This document shows, piece after piece, positions 42,867 through 50,883 of a stretch of DNA of 64,000 nt (position 1 is its first letter; every line of letters starts with the position of its first letter). Made by a program: the position numbers and the translations under genes. Below the pieces are notes generated by a model. It worked only from the letters and a program-made list of their open reading frames with translations, was not told where the DNA came from and did no database searches. Source of the DNA: Bradyrhizobium sp. Ai1a-2 (lineage in GTDB: Bacteria; Pseudomonadota; Alphaproteobacteria; Rhizobiales; Xanthobacteraceae); assembly GCF_000426245.1 (NCBI RefSeq), contig NZ_AUEZ01000017.1:62001-126000 (forward strand), read 5' to 3'.

Positions 42867-44026
42867 GCCTTGCCTCCGCGGAGAGGCTTGCCATGTTGCG
42901 TCAGCGTCTCGATCCAGACGGAGAAGCCGACCGCCGGAATCGGCTCGACCGAGCCGAGCTGCGTCATCAATCCATCATAGCGGCCGCCGGCGACCAGCGG
43001 CTCGGCGCCGTTGCCCTTGGCGTGCAATTCGAACTCGAAGCCGGTGTAGTAATCAAGCCCGCGCCCGAACGAGGTCGAGAAGCGCGTCTTGCTGGTATCG
43101 ATGCCGCGCGCGGCCATGAAACCGACGCGGCGTTCGAGCTCGTCGATCGCGCCGGAGAGGTCGAGCCTGGCGTCCTCAGCCAACGCGCGCAGTTGCGCGA
43201 TGGCGTCGTCCGGCTCGCCCGCGATCGACAGGAAGCGCTTGATGGTGGCGATGGCGTCGCGCGGCAGCGCGCCGGCCTTCAGCGTTGATTGTTCGAGGAA
43301 ACGGTCGGCGATCTCGGCGACGGTGCGGCCGCCGACATTGGTGGCGCCGGCGATCGACATCAGGTCGGTGACGAGCGCCAGCGCCGCCTTGCGGTCGGAG
43401 CCGGCAAGGGCCGCCAGCACACCCTGATATTCGTTGCGGCCGTGACCGCCCGCCAGCGTCAGCCGCTCGATGTCCTCGGTGAGGTTGACCTTGCGGTTGA
43501 AATCCTTGATCAGGCGGCGGCGCCACACCGGGTAGAGCCCCAGCGTCTCGATCAGCGCGTTGAACAGGGCGACGTCGCCGGTGCGGATCTCGACGTCGGT
43601 CAGTCCAAAGGCCGCCGTCGCCTCCAGCGCCAGCGCCAGCATCTCGGCATCCGCCGCGGCGCGGTCCTGCCGGCCGAATGATTCGATGCCGGCCTGCAGG
43701 AACTCGCTGGGCTGGCCGTCGCGATAGCGGAATACCGCGCCGAGATAGCTGAAGCCGGCCGGCTTTCCGGCCTCTGATGAGGTGAGGTAATCGCGTGCCA
43801 CCGGGATGGTCAGGTCTGGGCGCAGGCACAGTTCCTCGCCGCCGGGATCGGTGGTGAGGTAGAGGCTCTTGCGGATACCCTCGCCGGAGAGGTCCAGGAA
43901 CGGCTCGGCCGGCTGCAGGATCGCCGGCTCGGACCTGATGTAACCGGCCTGCGCAAATGACAACAGCAGCGCGTCCGCCCATGCGGCGGAGGAGGCGGCA
44001 CCGCGTGTGGTGGCGGTTACGGTCAT
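42863..44026 (-). CDS. hisZ: ATP phosphoribosyltransferase regulatory subunit HisZ
   Basis: A 387-residue class II aminoacyl-tRNA synthetase-like protein (HisS paralogue). '[14 protein letters not shown]', '[25 protein letters not shown]' and '[21 protein letters not shown]' correspond to HisRS motifs 2 and 3, while the tRNA anticodon domain is absent. It binds HisG and senses histidine. ATG 44026 is preferred to a start 45 nt upstream that has no homology. First gene of the hisZ-hisG pair. Confidence 0.93.
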   Translation of the reverse strand: MTVTATTRGAASSAAWADALLLSFAQAGYIRSEPAILQPAEPFLDLSGEGIRKSLYLTTDPGGEELCLRPDLTIPVARDYLTSSEAGKPAGFSYLGAVFRYRDGQPSEFLQAGIESFGRQDRAAADAEMLALALEATAAFGLTDVEIRTGDVALFNALIETLGLYPVWRRRLIKDFNRKVNLTEDIERLTLAGGHGRNEYQGVLAALAGSDRKAALALVTDLMSIAGATNVGGRTVAEIADRFLEQSTLKAGALPRDAIATIKRFLSIAGEPDDAIAQLRALAEDARLDLSGAIDELERRVGFMAARGIDTSKTRFSTSFGRGLDYYTGFEFELHAKGNGAEPLVAGGRYDGLMTQLGSVEPIPAVGFSVWIETLTQHGKPLRGGKA

Positions 44027-44146
44027 CTCGACGTCCAAATAGCCCGAAAACGGGTTCCCGAAGTGGCACAAGGGTTTGCCGCCGAGCCCTTAGCACGGCA
44101 AAAGCGTTGTTTCGACCGGCATCGGCCAAATCGCTTAACGAGCGCG

Positions 44147-44237
44147 TAGCCCGGGTGGAGCGAATGCGCAACCCGGGACACCTGCCTCAGCGTTTTCCGG
44201 CGGTCCCCGGGTTACGCTGGCGCTCCACCCGGGCTAC
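44147..44237. repeat. palindromic repeat R1 overlapping the 3' end of rsmE
   Basis: GTAGCCCGGGTGGAGCG and CGCTCCACCCGGGCTAC arms with inner GCAACCCGGG / CCCGGGTTACGC. Positions 44212-44237 are the last codons and stop of rsmE. Confidence 0.85.
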
Positions 44238-44985
44238 GGCGCTTTGGGCGCCAGTCCCCGAGCGCCGCCTGCACCAGGGCCAGCGCGGCGACGCCTGCGG
44301 TGTCCGCGCGCAGGATCCGCGGCCCCAGCGACAGCCGGAGGGTCTTGGGCTGGCGCAGGAGCAGCGTGCGCTCCTCCTCGGCAAACCCGCCCTCCGGGCC
44401 GATCAGGACGTCAATGCCATCAGTGGCGGCCCCCTGCTCCAGCGCCTGCAGGGGATCGCCGACGTCGGCGGCCTCGTCGCAGAACACCAGGAGCCGGTCG
44501 CCCGAGCGCTCTGTCAGGAAGCGTTCGAGCGGGACGGGATCGGCAACTCCGGCGAGGGCGGTGATCCCGCATTGCTCGGCCGCCTCGATCACATTCGCGC
44601 GCATCCGCTCGCCGTTCACCCGCGAAACCTGGGTGAAGCGGGTCAGGACCGGCTGCAGGCGTGAGGCACCCATCTCGACCGCCTTCTGCACCATGTAGTC
44701 GAGCCGGGCGTGTTTCAGCGGCGCGAAGACGTAGGCGATGTCAGGCAGGCGATCCTGCGGCCGGGTTTGGCGGTGGATGGTCAGCATGTCCGCCCGCTTG
44801 CGGCCGCTCAGCTCGGCCTGCCATTCGCCGTCGCGGCCATTGAACACCAGGATGGCGTCGCCGGCCTTCAACCGTAATACGTTACCGAGATAGTTGCTCT
44901 GATCGCGGTCCAGCGCGACGGTTTCGCCCGCCTGCAGGGGCGCATCGACGAACAGGCGAGGGCCGCGAAAGTCGTAGTCCGGCAT
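44212..44985 (-). CDS. rsmE: 16S rRNA m3U1498 methyltransferase RsmE
   Basis: A 257-residue SPOUT methyltransferase. 'RLFVDAPLQAGETVALDRDQSNYLGNVLRL' (N-terminal PUA-like domain), 'YVFAPLKHARLDYMVQKAVEMGASRLQPVLTRFTQ' and the knot 'VLIGPEGGFAEEERTLL ... LGPRILRADTAGVAALAL' are typical. It methylates U1498 of 16S rRNA using AdoMet. The last residues (SPGGAPA) and the stop codon are encoded by an R1 palindrome; homologues should end near 'LGDW', so the element has replaced the original terminus. Confidence 0.94.
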   Translation of the reverse strand: MPDYDFRGPRLFVDAPLQAGETVALDRDQSNYLGNVLRLKAGDAILVFNGRDGEWQAELSGRKRADMLTIHRQTRPQDRLPDIAYVFAPLKHARLDYMVQKAVEMGASRLQPVLTRFTQVSRVNGERMRANVIEAAEQCGITALAGVADPVPLERFLTERSGDRLLVFCDEAADVGDPLQALEQGAATDGIDVLIGPEGGFAEEERTLLLRQPKTLRLSLGPRILRADTAGVAALALVQAALGDWRPKRRSPGGAPA

Positions 44986-45187
44986 AAGTTAATGTTCCGT
45001 CGTCACGCGACTCGACCGCGCTTTTAGCCTAAAGCGCTAGAATCCGTAGCTTATTTTTGATCAACGGCGCGACGTGACGCCGCGCTGTTGCCCCAATCCA
45101 CGGGTTGTTAAGGATCGGCTGGAATCGTAAAAAGCCGCATGGACATTGTGCTTCGTTTGGAAGCCGGCTGCCGGAGAAATACCCCTG

Positions 45188-45877
45188 ATGACCCGCCTGA
45201 TGGTGTCGCTGACGGTCGCCGCCGTGGTGCTCCACGCCGGCCAGGCTTTTGCGCAGGGCGCGTTTCCAGCGCCGCTGCCCGGTCGGCAGGCCGCAGCGCC
45301 TGCTAACGCTTCGCCCTTCCCGCCGGTGAACGGCGCTCCGTCCGCGTCGATCGGCGCGCCTTCGGCCTTCCCGAGCCAGGGTGCGGCGCCGATCATGGGT
45401 GGCGGCGGTGGTGGTGGTGGTGCCGGGTTTGCGCCGCCGGCGCCCCCGAGCGGGGGCGCGGGCCCGTCGGATGCCTGCATGAAGGGCTTCATCCCCTTGC
45501 GCGAGGAGACCGAGCGGCGCGGCAAGCTGATCAAGGTCGCCGGTGAAAAGAAGGCTGGACCGGACGAGGCCTGCAAGCTGATCGGCAATTACAGCCAGGC
45601 CGAGCTGAAGATGATGAAATACGTCAAGGAGAACTCGGCGAAATGCGGAATTCCGCCGCAGATCCTCGAACAGCTCCAGAACGGCCACAAGAACACCGAG
45701 ACGATGCAGAAGAAGGTCTGCGCGGTGGCCCAGCAGATGGCAACGCAACAGGCGCGCGGGCCGGCCGGCCCGACCTTGAGCGAAGTGCTCGGGTCCGCCT
45801 CCGCGCCCGAAGCCGTTCCGACGCGCAAGGGCGGCAGCACCTTTGACACGCTGAACGGCAACGTGCTGTCGCGATGA
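45188..45877 (+). CDS. exported Pro/Gly-rich protein (229 aa)
   Basis: A 229-residue protein with a signal peptide (residues 1-21, 'QAFAQG'), a Pro/Ala/Gly-rich linker including a Gly run, then a conserved helical domain ('CMKGFIPLREETERRGKLIKVAGEKKAGPDEACKLIGNYSQAELKMMKYVKENSAKCGIPPQILEQLQNGHKNTETMQKKVC') with four Cys. Typical bradyrhizobial exported protein of unknown function. GGAGA precedes the ATG. Its stop overlaps the ubiA start by 4 nt, so they form a unit. Confidence 0.68.
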   Translation: MTRLMVSLTVAAVVLHAGQAFAQGAFPAPLPGRQAAAPANASPFPPVNGAPSASIGAPSAFPSQGAAPIMGGGGGGGGAGFAPPAPPSGGAGPSDACMKGFIPLREETERRGKLIKVAGEKKAGPDEACKLIGNYSQAELKMMKYVKENSAKCGIPPQILEQLQNGHKNTETMQKKVCAVAQQMATQQARGPAGPTLSEVLGSASAPEAVPTRKGGSTFDTLNGNVLSR

Positions 45878-46800
45878 GCGACGTCACCGCCCGTGTTGCC
45901 GATGCGACCGGCAACTGGGTCGACACCCACGCGCCGCCCTGGTCGCGGCCTTACCTGCGTCTCTCCCGCTTCGACCGGCCGATCGGCTCGTGGCTGTTAC
46001 TCATGCCGTGCTGGTGGTCGGCGGCGCTTGCCGCCGGCGTCGCGCATAACCTGCACCAGCTCCCGCTTGTCATCGTTCTGTTCTTCATCGGCGCCTTCGT
46101 GATGCGCGGGGCCGGCTGCACCTGGAACGACATCACCGACCGCAATCTCGATGCGAAGGTGGAGCGGACGCGGTCGCGGCCGATCCCGGCGGGGCAGGTG
46201 AGCGTGACGCAGGCGCTGATCTTCCTGGTCGCCCAGGCGCTGATCGGCCTTGCAGTGCTGCTGCAGTTCAATCGTTTTGCAGTCGCGACCGGCATCGCCT
46301 CGCTCGTCATCGTCGCGGTCTATCCGTTCATGAAGCGCATCACCTGGTGGCCGCAGGTCGTGCTCGGGCTCGCCTTCTCCTGGGGCGCGCTGATGGGATT
46401 TGCCGTTATCCTCGATCGCATCGATCTGACCGCGCTTGCGCTCTACGCCGGCTCAATCTCCTGGGTGATTGGCTACGACACCATCTATGCGCATCAGGAC
46501 GCCGAGGACGATGCGCTGATCGGCATCAAGTCGACCGCGCGCCTCTTCGGTGCGGCCACGCACAAGGCGCTCGTGGTGTTCTATTCGCTCGCGGTAGTCC
46601 TGATCGGCACGGCGCTCGTGCTGGCGGGCGCGTGGATAGCCGCCTGGATCGGCCTCGCCGCCTTCGCGACGCATCTGGCGATCCAGATAAGGCGCCTCGA
46701 CATCAGTGATCCCGTGCTGTGCCTGCGCGTCTTCAAGTCCAACCGCGACGCCGGCCTCATCCTGTTCGCCGGCCTGCTGATTGATGCCGCGATGCGCTGA
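45874..46800 (+). CDS. ubiA: 4-hydroxybenzoate octaprenyltransferase UbiA
   Basis: A 308-residue polytopic prenyltransferase. The two Asp-rich motifs are 'GCTWNDITDRNLDAKVERTRSRPI' (NDxxD) and 'YDTIYAHQDAEDDALIGIKSTA' (DxxxD), as in UbiA; 'RLSRFDRPIGSWLLLMPCWWS' is the usual N-terminus. It attaches the polyprenyl side chain to 4-hydroxybenzoate in ubiquinone synthesis, in the inner membrane. Overlaps the upstream gene by 4 nt. The stop codon is followed directly by a 36-bp perfect inverted repeat. Confidence 0.95.
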   Translation: MSDVTARVADATGNWVDTHAPPWSRPYLRLSRFDRPIGSWLLLMPCWWSAALAAGVAHNLHQLPLVIVLFFIGAFVMRGAGCTWNDITDRNLDAKVERTRSRPIPAGQVSVTQALIFLVAQALIGLAVLLQFNRFAVATGIASLVIVAVYPFMKRITWWPQVVLGLAFSWGALMGFAVILDRIDLTALALYAGSISWVIGYDTIYAHQDAEDDALIGIKSTARLFGAATHKALVVFYSLAVVLIGTALVLAGAWIAAWIGLAAFATHLAIQIRRLDISDPVLCLRVFKSNRDAGLILFAGLLIDAAMR

Positions 46801-46894
46801 CTTTGTAGGATGGGTAGAGCGAAGCGAAACCCATCATTCGCGCGACCGCTATCGAAGTTGATGGGTTTCGCTTCGCTCTACCCATCCTACAAAG
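46801..46894. repeat. R2 palindrome with 36-bp perfect arms after ubiA
   Basis: Left arm 46801-46836 and right arm 46859-46894 are exact reverse complements (36 of 36) around a 22-nt loop; the arms begin CTTTGTAGGATGGGTAGAGC. A related element follows rsmD at 62234-62318. It should form a very stable hairpin in RNA from either strand. Confidence 0.9.
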
Positions 46895-46913
46895 CTCTAC
46901 TACGAATTCTCGC

Positions 46914-47438
46914 TCAATCCCGCGCGATGATCTCGCGTTCGCCGCGATGGACGTTCTCCGCGTCAAGCGGACCGCCACGGCGGCGGCGTACCAGGAAGCG
47001 CGGGCGGCGCGTGTGGATGACGTTGCGGCGCCTTCGCCGGGCCGCAGGCTCGCGCGGGGCTCGCTCGCTCAGCTGCGGCAGGCGGAGCACGTCGCTCCAG
47101 ATCTGCCAGGCGCTTTCGATCTCCTCGCGGTCGGAACTGACGCCAAGCGGAATCGCGAGCGCCGGATCGCGGTGGACGAGCGTCAGCATCTGCTCGTCGC
47201 CCAAGTCGCGCATTGCGACGCCGATGAAGTCGCTGACGCGAATATTGACGGCCATGCGCATGCCTTTGACAGCACGGCGCAGGACGACACGTTCGCGATG
47301 AAGTTCAACCTGCCGCATGCCACCGTCCGCGCGGACATCCTGCGCATGGAAGCTGAGCGGAAGAGAAAGCGGGTCGAGCCGCTGTACACGGCCCGACCCG
47401 GCGGGATTGAGCCCGCCTGTTGCTGTTTGACGCCTCAC
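46914..47438 (-). CDS. DUF6101 family protein
   Basis: A 174-residue protein with a GTG start at 47438. 'RLDPLSLPLSFHAQDVRADGGMRQVELHRERVVLRRAVKGMRMAVNIRVSDFIGVAMR' and 'TLVHRDPALAIPLGVSSDREEIESAWQIWSDVL' read as the DUF6101 domain; the C-terminus is Arg-rich. No membrane segment. Function unknown. It converges on ubiA across the 36-bp inverted repeat. Confidence 0.7.
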   Translation of the reverse strand: MRRQTATGGLNPAGSGRVQRLDPLSLPLSFHAQDVRADGGMRQVELHRERVVLRRAVKGMRMAVNIRVSDFIGVAMRDLGDEQMLTLVHRDPALAIPLGVSSDREEIESAWQIWSDVLRLPQLSERAPREPAARRRRRNVIHTRRPRFLVRRRRGGPLDAENVHRGEREIIARD

Positions 47439-47686
47439 GGCTTTATCTCCCCGCCGGGATTATGTTCCCGGTCGATGCGCGAGACCTTAGCGCAGCCGTT
47501 TCCCGATCAGCTTAAAAAGGCTGGTTAAGGAGAGGTCAAAGGCGCGCATGCTTGACAAGACCTTGCCGTGCTCAAGCAATTCTTCTTCATCGCGCGGCAA
47601 GACGCTTGAAATCGCTGCAAATCCGGCACATCTGGAGAGTTTGGCGCTCCGCGTTCCATCTACCCCTCAATGTCGGGAATTTGTTC

Positions 47687-49072
47687 GTGAACCCTTCACC
47701 ATCGTCTGCCGAAAAATCCGCGACCGACCTGTTCGACCAGTCGGCCTTGAGTGAACTGGCGCAGCGCCTCGTCGAAGCGGCCAGGCGCGCCGGCGCGGAT
47801 GCTGCAGATGCGATCGCGGTGCGCGGCGTTTCGCAAAGCGTCGAGGTGCGCGACGGGCGCGTCGAGGAGTCCGAGCGCTCCGAGGGTGACGATGTCGGTT
47901 TGCGCGTGCTGGTCGGTCAGCGCCAGGCGGTGGTCTCGACCAATGATGTCTCCGGCGACGGCATCGCCAAGCTTGCCGAGCGCGCGGTCGCGATGGCGCG
48001 CGTTGCGCCCGACGACAAATATGTCGGGCTTGCGGACCCCGCGCTGCTCGCGCGTGACTTCCCCGATCTCGACCTGCTCGATCGCAACGTGCCCTCGACC
48101 GCGGAACTCGAACGCCGCGCCACCGAGGCGGAAGCGGCGGCGCTTGCGGTCAACGGCGTGACGAAATCCGGCGGCGCGTCGGCTTCTTCCGGCATCGGCG
48201 GCATGGTGCTGGTGACCTCGACCGGCTTCCACGGCTCCTATCTGCGCTCCAGCCACGGCATCTCGACGACCGCGATCTCAGGCGAGGGCACCGGCATGGA
48301 GCGCGACTACGATTTCACGAGCGCGTTGCATGCATCCGACCTCGCTTCGCCTGCAAGCGTCGGCCGCAAGGCGGCCGAGCGCGCGGTGGCGCGCACCAAT
48401 CCGCGCAAGGTCGAGACCTGCAAGGTGCCCGTCGTCTACGATCCTCGCGTCGCGAACTCGCTCGTCGGCCATCTCGTCGGCGCCATCAACGGCGCATCGA
48501 TCGCGCGCAAGACCAGTTTCCTGAAGGATCGACTCGGCCAGCAATTGTTCGCCAGCAACATCCGCATCATCGACGATCCCTCGCGCGTGCGCGGCCTGCG
48601 CTCGCAGACCTTCGATGCCGAAGGCGTCAAGGTGAAGAAGACGGCCCTGATCGATGACGGCGTTCTCACCACCTGGCTGCTCGATTGCGCCACCGCGCGC
48701 GAACTCGGCATGGTCACGACAGGACATGCGCATCGCGGCGTCTCCTCGGTGCCGTCGCCGGGGGCCTACAATCTGCATCTCGAACCCGGCTCGGCGACGC
48801 CGAAGGAACTGATCGCCGACATCAAGCAGGGTTTTTACGTCACCGACCTGATCGGTTCGGGCGTCAACGGCGTGACCGGCGACTATAGCCGCGGCGCCTC
48901 GGGTTTCTGGATCGAGAACGGCGAGATCACCTATGCGGTCAGCGAAGTGACCATCGCGGGCCATCTGCTGGCGATGTTCAAATCACTGGTCGCCGCGAAC
49001 GATCTGGAATTCCGCTACAGCGTGAATGCGCCGACCTTGCGCATCGAGGGACTGACGCTTGGCGGACGCTGA
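47687..49072 (+). CDS. pmbA: TldD/PmbA family protein PmbA
   Basis: A 461-residue protein if it starts at GTG 47687 (GGGAA upstream); the frame stays open further back without homology. 'GVSQSVEVRDGRVEESERSEGDDVGLRVLVGQRQAVVSTND', 'VVYDPRVANSLVGHLVGAINGASIARKTSFLKDRLG' and 'DYSRGASGFWIENGEITYAVSEVTIAG' match PmbA/TldE, the non-catalytic partner of the TldD zinc protease (the HExxxH of TldD is absent). The pair processes microcin B17 and other modified peptides. tldD is not in this window. The IMPase-like gene overlaps its end by 14 nt. Confidence 0.9.
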   Translation: MNPSPSSAEKSATDLFDQSALSELAQRLVEAARRAGADAADAIAVRGVSQSVEVRDGRVEESERSEGDDVGLRVLVGQRQAVVSTNDVSGDGIAKLAERAVAMARVAPDDKYVGLADPALLARDFPDLDLLDRNVPSTAELERRATEAEAAALAVNGVTKSGGASASSGIGGMVLVTSTGFHGSYLRSSHGISTTAISGEGTGMERDYDFTSALHASDLASPASVGRKAAERAVARTNPRKVETCKVPVVYDPRVANSLVGHLVGAINGASIARKTSFLKDRLGQQLFASNIRIIDDPSRVRGLRSQTFDAEGVKVKKTALIDDGVLTTWLLDCATARELGMVTTGHAHRGVSSVPSPGAYNLHLEPGSATPKELIADIKQGFYVTDLIGSGVNGVTGDYSRGASGFWIENGEITYAVSEVTIAGHLLAMFKSLVAANDLEFRYSVNAPTLRIEGLTLGGR

Positions 49073-49868
49073 TACGGACGACGGGATTCTGGCGCGTGAC
49101 GCCGCCCTGCTTGCGGAGACGGTGCGGGACGCGGGGGCGCTGGCGTTCTCGCTGTTTCGCACCGAGTTGAAGAACTGGACCAAGGGCGCCTCATCGCCGG
49201 TGTCGGAGGCCGATATCGCGGTCAACGACCTGCTGGAGCAGCGCCTGCGCTCGGCGACGCCCGATTACGGCTGGCTGTCGGAAGAGAGCGCGGACGACCA
49301 GGCGCGGCTTGGCAAGCGCCTGGTGTGGATCGTCGATCCGATCGACGGCACCCGTTCCTATCTCGCCGGGCGCGAGGACTGGTGCGTCAGCGTGGCGCTG
49401 GTTGAAAATGCCTCGCCCGTGCTGGCGGCGGTATTCGCGCCCGCCAGCGAGGAGTTCTTCTTCGCGGCGCGCGGCCAGGGCACCACGCGCAATGGCATTG
49501 CGGTGCGCGCGGCCGCGGGCACAGATCTCGATTTCTCCCGCGTCGCCGGCCCGAAGCCGCTAGTGCAGCGATTGAGCCCTTCAACGCACGAGATCACGCT
49601 GCATCCGCGAATCGGTTCGCTGGCGCTCAGACTATGCCGGGTTGCGCATGGCGCGCTCGATGCGGCCTTCGCCGGCGGCAATAGTCATGATTGGGACCTT
49701 GCGGCGGCGAATTTGATCGTGCAGGAAGCGGATGGTAAGATGACTGCGCTCTCGGGGGATGCGATTGAGTATAATCGCCGGGAGCTGGCCCATGGGGTGC
49801 TGGTGGCGGCGGGACATGATCGTCATGCACGTATTGTCGAGCATTTTCGCAACCGCCCGTTGCACTGA
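49059..49868 (+). CDS. inositol monophosphatase family protein
   Basis: A 269-residue Li+-sensitive-type phosphatase with TTG start 6 nt after GAGGGA. Metal-binding motifs: 'SEESADD' (Glu), WIVDPIDGTRSY (the DPIDGT signature) and 'HDWDLAAANLI' (second Asp). The substrate may be inositol phosphate or 3'-phosphoadenosine nucleotides (CysQ/SuhB relatives); the sequence does not decide. It overlaps pmbA by 14 nt and precedes DUF4170, DUF374 and waaA-lpxK. Confidence 0.9.
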   Translation: MADADTDDGILARDAALLAETVRDAGALAFSLFRTELKNWTKGASSPVSEADIAVNDLLEQRLRSATPDYGWLSEESADDQARLGKRLVWIVDPIDGTRSYLAGREDWCVSVALVENASPVLAAVFAPASEEFFFAARGQGTTRNGIAVRAAAGTDLDFSRVAGPKPLVQRLSPSTHEITLHPRIGSLALRLCRVAHGALDAAFAGGNSHDWDLAAANLIVQEADGKMTALSGDAIEYNRRELAHGVLVAAGHDRHARIVEHFRNRPLH

Positions 49869-49921
49869 TCGCCTCGCGCCACAGGACTTCCCTGCCGGGC
49901 ATCTCATCAGGAAAAACAATT

Positions 49922-50173
49922 ATGTCAGATAGTGCCCAGCCGCAGCAATTATTGCATCTCGTCATCGGTGGCGAGCTGACCGACCTCCAGCACAACACCT
50001 TCAAGGATCTCGATCAAGTCGAGATCGTCGGCGTATATCCGAACTACGCCAGCGCCCACGTGGCCTGGAAGGCGAAGGCGCAGCAGACCGTGGACAACGC
50101 CCACATGCGCTATTTCATCGTTCACCTCCATCGGCTGCTCGATCCGGGTCAAGACACAAAGCCCTCCCTTTGA
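49922..50173 (+). CDS. DUF4170 domain protein
   Basis: An 83-residue protein: 'QLLHLVIGGELTDLQHNTFKDLDQVEIVGVYPNYASAHVAWKAKAQQTVDNAHMRYFIVHLHRLLDP' is a complete DUF4170 domain. Small, cytosolic, function unknown. Its conserved place just before the DUF374 acyltransferase and waaA in rhizobia suggests a link with lipid A or phospholipid remodelling (inference). The stop overlaps the next start (TTGA). Confidence 0.85.
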   Translation: MSDSAQPQQLLHLVIGGELTDLQHNTFKDLDQVEIVGVYPNYASAHVAWKAKAQQTVDNAHMRYFIVHLHRLLDPGQDTKPSL

Positions 50174-50883
50174 AACGGCTGATTCGCGATTTTCTGCGCA
50201 GCGGCCTCGTGCAGCGTGCGCTGGGCCTGCTTGCGGCCGAGTATCTGCGGCTGGTCTGGCTGACCAACAGATTCAGCTTTGAGCCGCCTGATGTCTACGA
50301 GCAGGTAGAACCGCAGATGCCCTGCATCTTCGTGTTCTGGCATGGCCAGCACCTGATGACGCCCTTCATCCGGATCAGGGGAAACCACCGGGCCAAGGTC
50401 CTGATCTCCCGGCATCGCGACGGCGAGTTCAACGCGATTGCGGCCGAGCGGCTCGGCGTCGGCACCATCCGGGGGTCGGGCGACCATTCCGGCAGTTTCC
50501 ATCGCAAGGGCGGCGTCGGCGCCTTCAAGGAGATGCTGCGGGCGCTGGAGGAGAAGTGGAACGTCGCGACCACGGCCGATGTGCCCAAGCGCGCCCGGGT
50601 CGCCGGTCTCGGCGCGATCATGCTGGCCCGCGAGTCGGGCCGGCCGATCATGCCCTTTGCCATGGTGACCAGCCGGTTTATCCGGTTGAAAAACTGGGAT
50701 TCCACCACCATTAATTTGCCATTCGGAAGGGGCGCATTGGTGGGCATCGATTCCGTGGAGGTGCCGCCCGACGCCGACGCCGAGACGATGGAAACGCTGC
50801 GGCTCAGGGTGGAGGCCTTGCTGAACGAAGCGACCCGAAAGGCCTATGCCGCCGTCGGGCGTCCGGAGGGAGCTCTTGGCTAA
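50170..50883 (+). CDS. DUF374 lysophospholipid acyltransferase family protein
   Basis: A 237-residue protein with TTG start overlapping the DUF4170 stop by 4 nt. 'CIFVFWHGQHLMTPFIRI' carries the HxxxxD-like acyltransferase His, 'LISRHRDGEFNAIAAERLGVGTIRGSGD' and 'TADVPKRARVAGLGAIMLARESGRPIMPFAMVT' follow as in the DUF374/LPLAT group. One hydrophobic N-terminal segment may tether it. It likely transfers an acyl chain in outer-membrane lipid synthesis, next to waaA-lpxK. Confidence 0.88.
   Translation: MKRLIRDFLRSGLVQRALGLLAAEYLRLVWLTNRFSFEPPDVYEQVEPQMPCIFVFWHGQHLMTPFIRIRGNHRAKVLISRHRDGEFNAIAAERLGVGTIRGSGDHSGSFHRKGGVGAFKEMLRALEEKWNVATTADVPKRARVAGLGAIMLARESGRPIMPFAMVTSRFIRLKNWDSTTINLPFGRGALVGIDSVEVPPDADAETMETLRLRVEALLNEATRKAYAAVGRPEGALG

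Noticed and set aside
45029..45748. 239-codon reverse frame
   Set aside because: Opposite an exported protein with signal peptide and ribosome-binding site; low-complexity codons explain the open frame.
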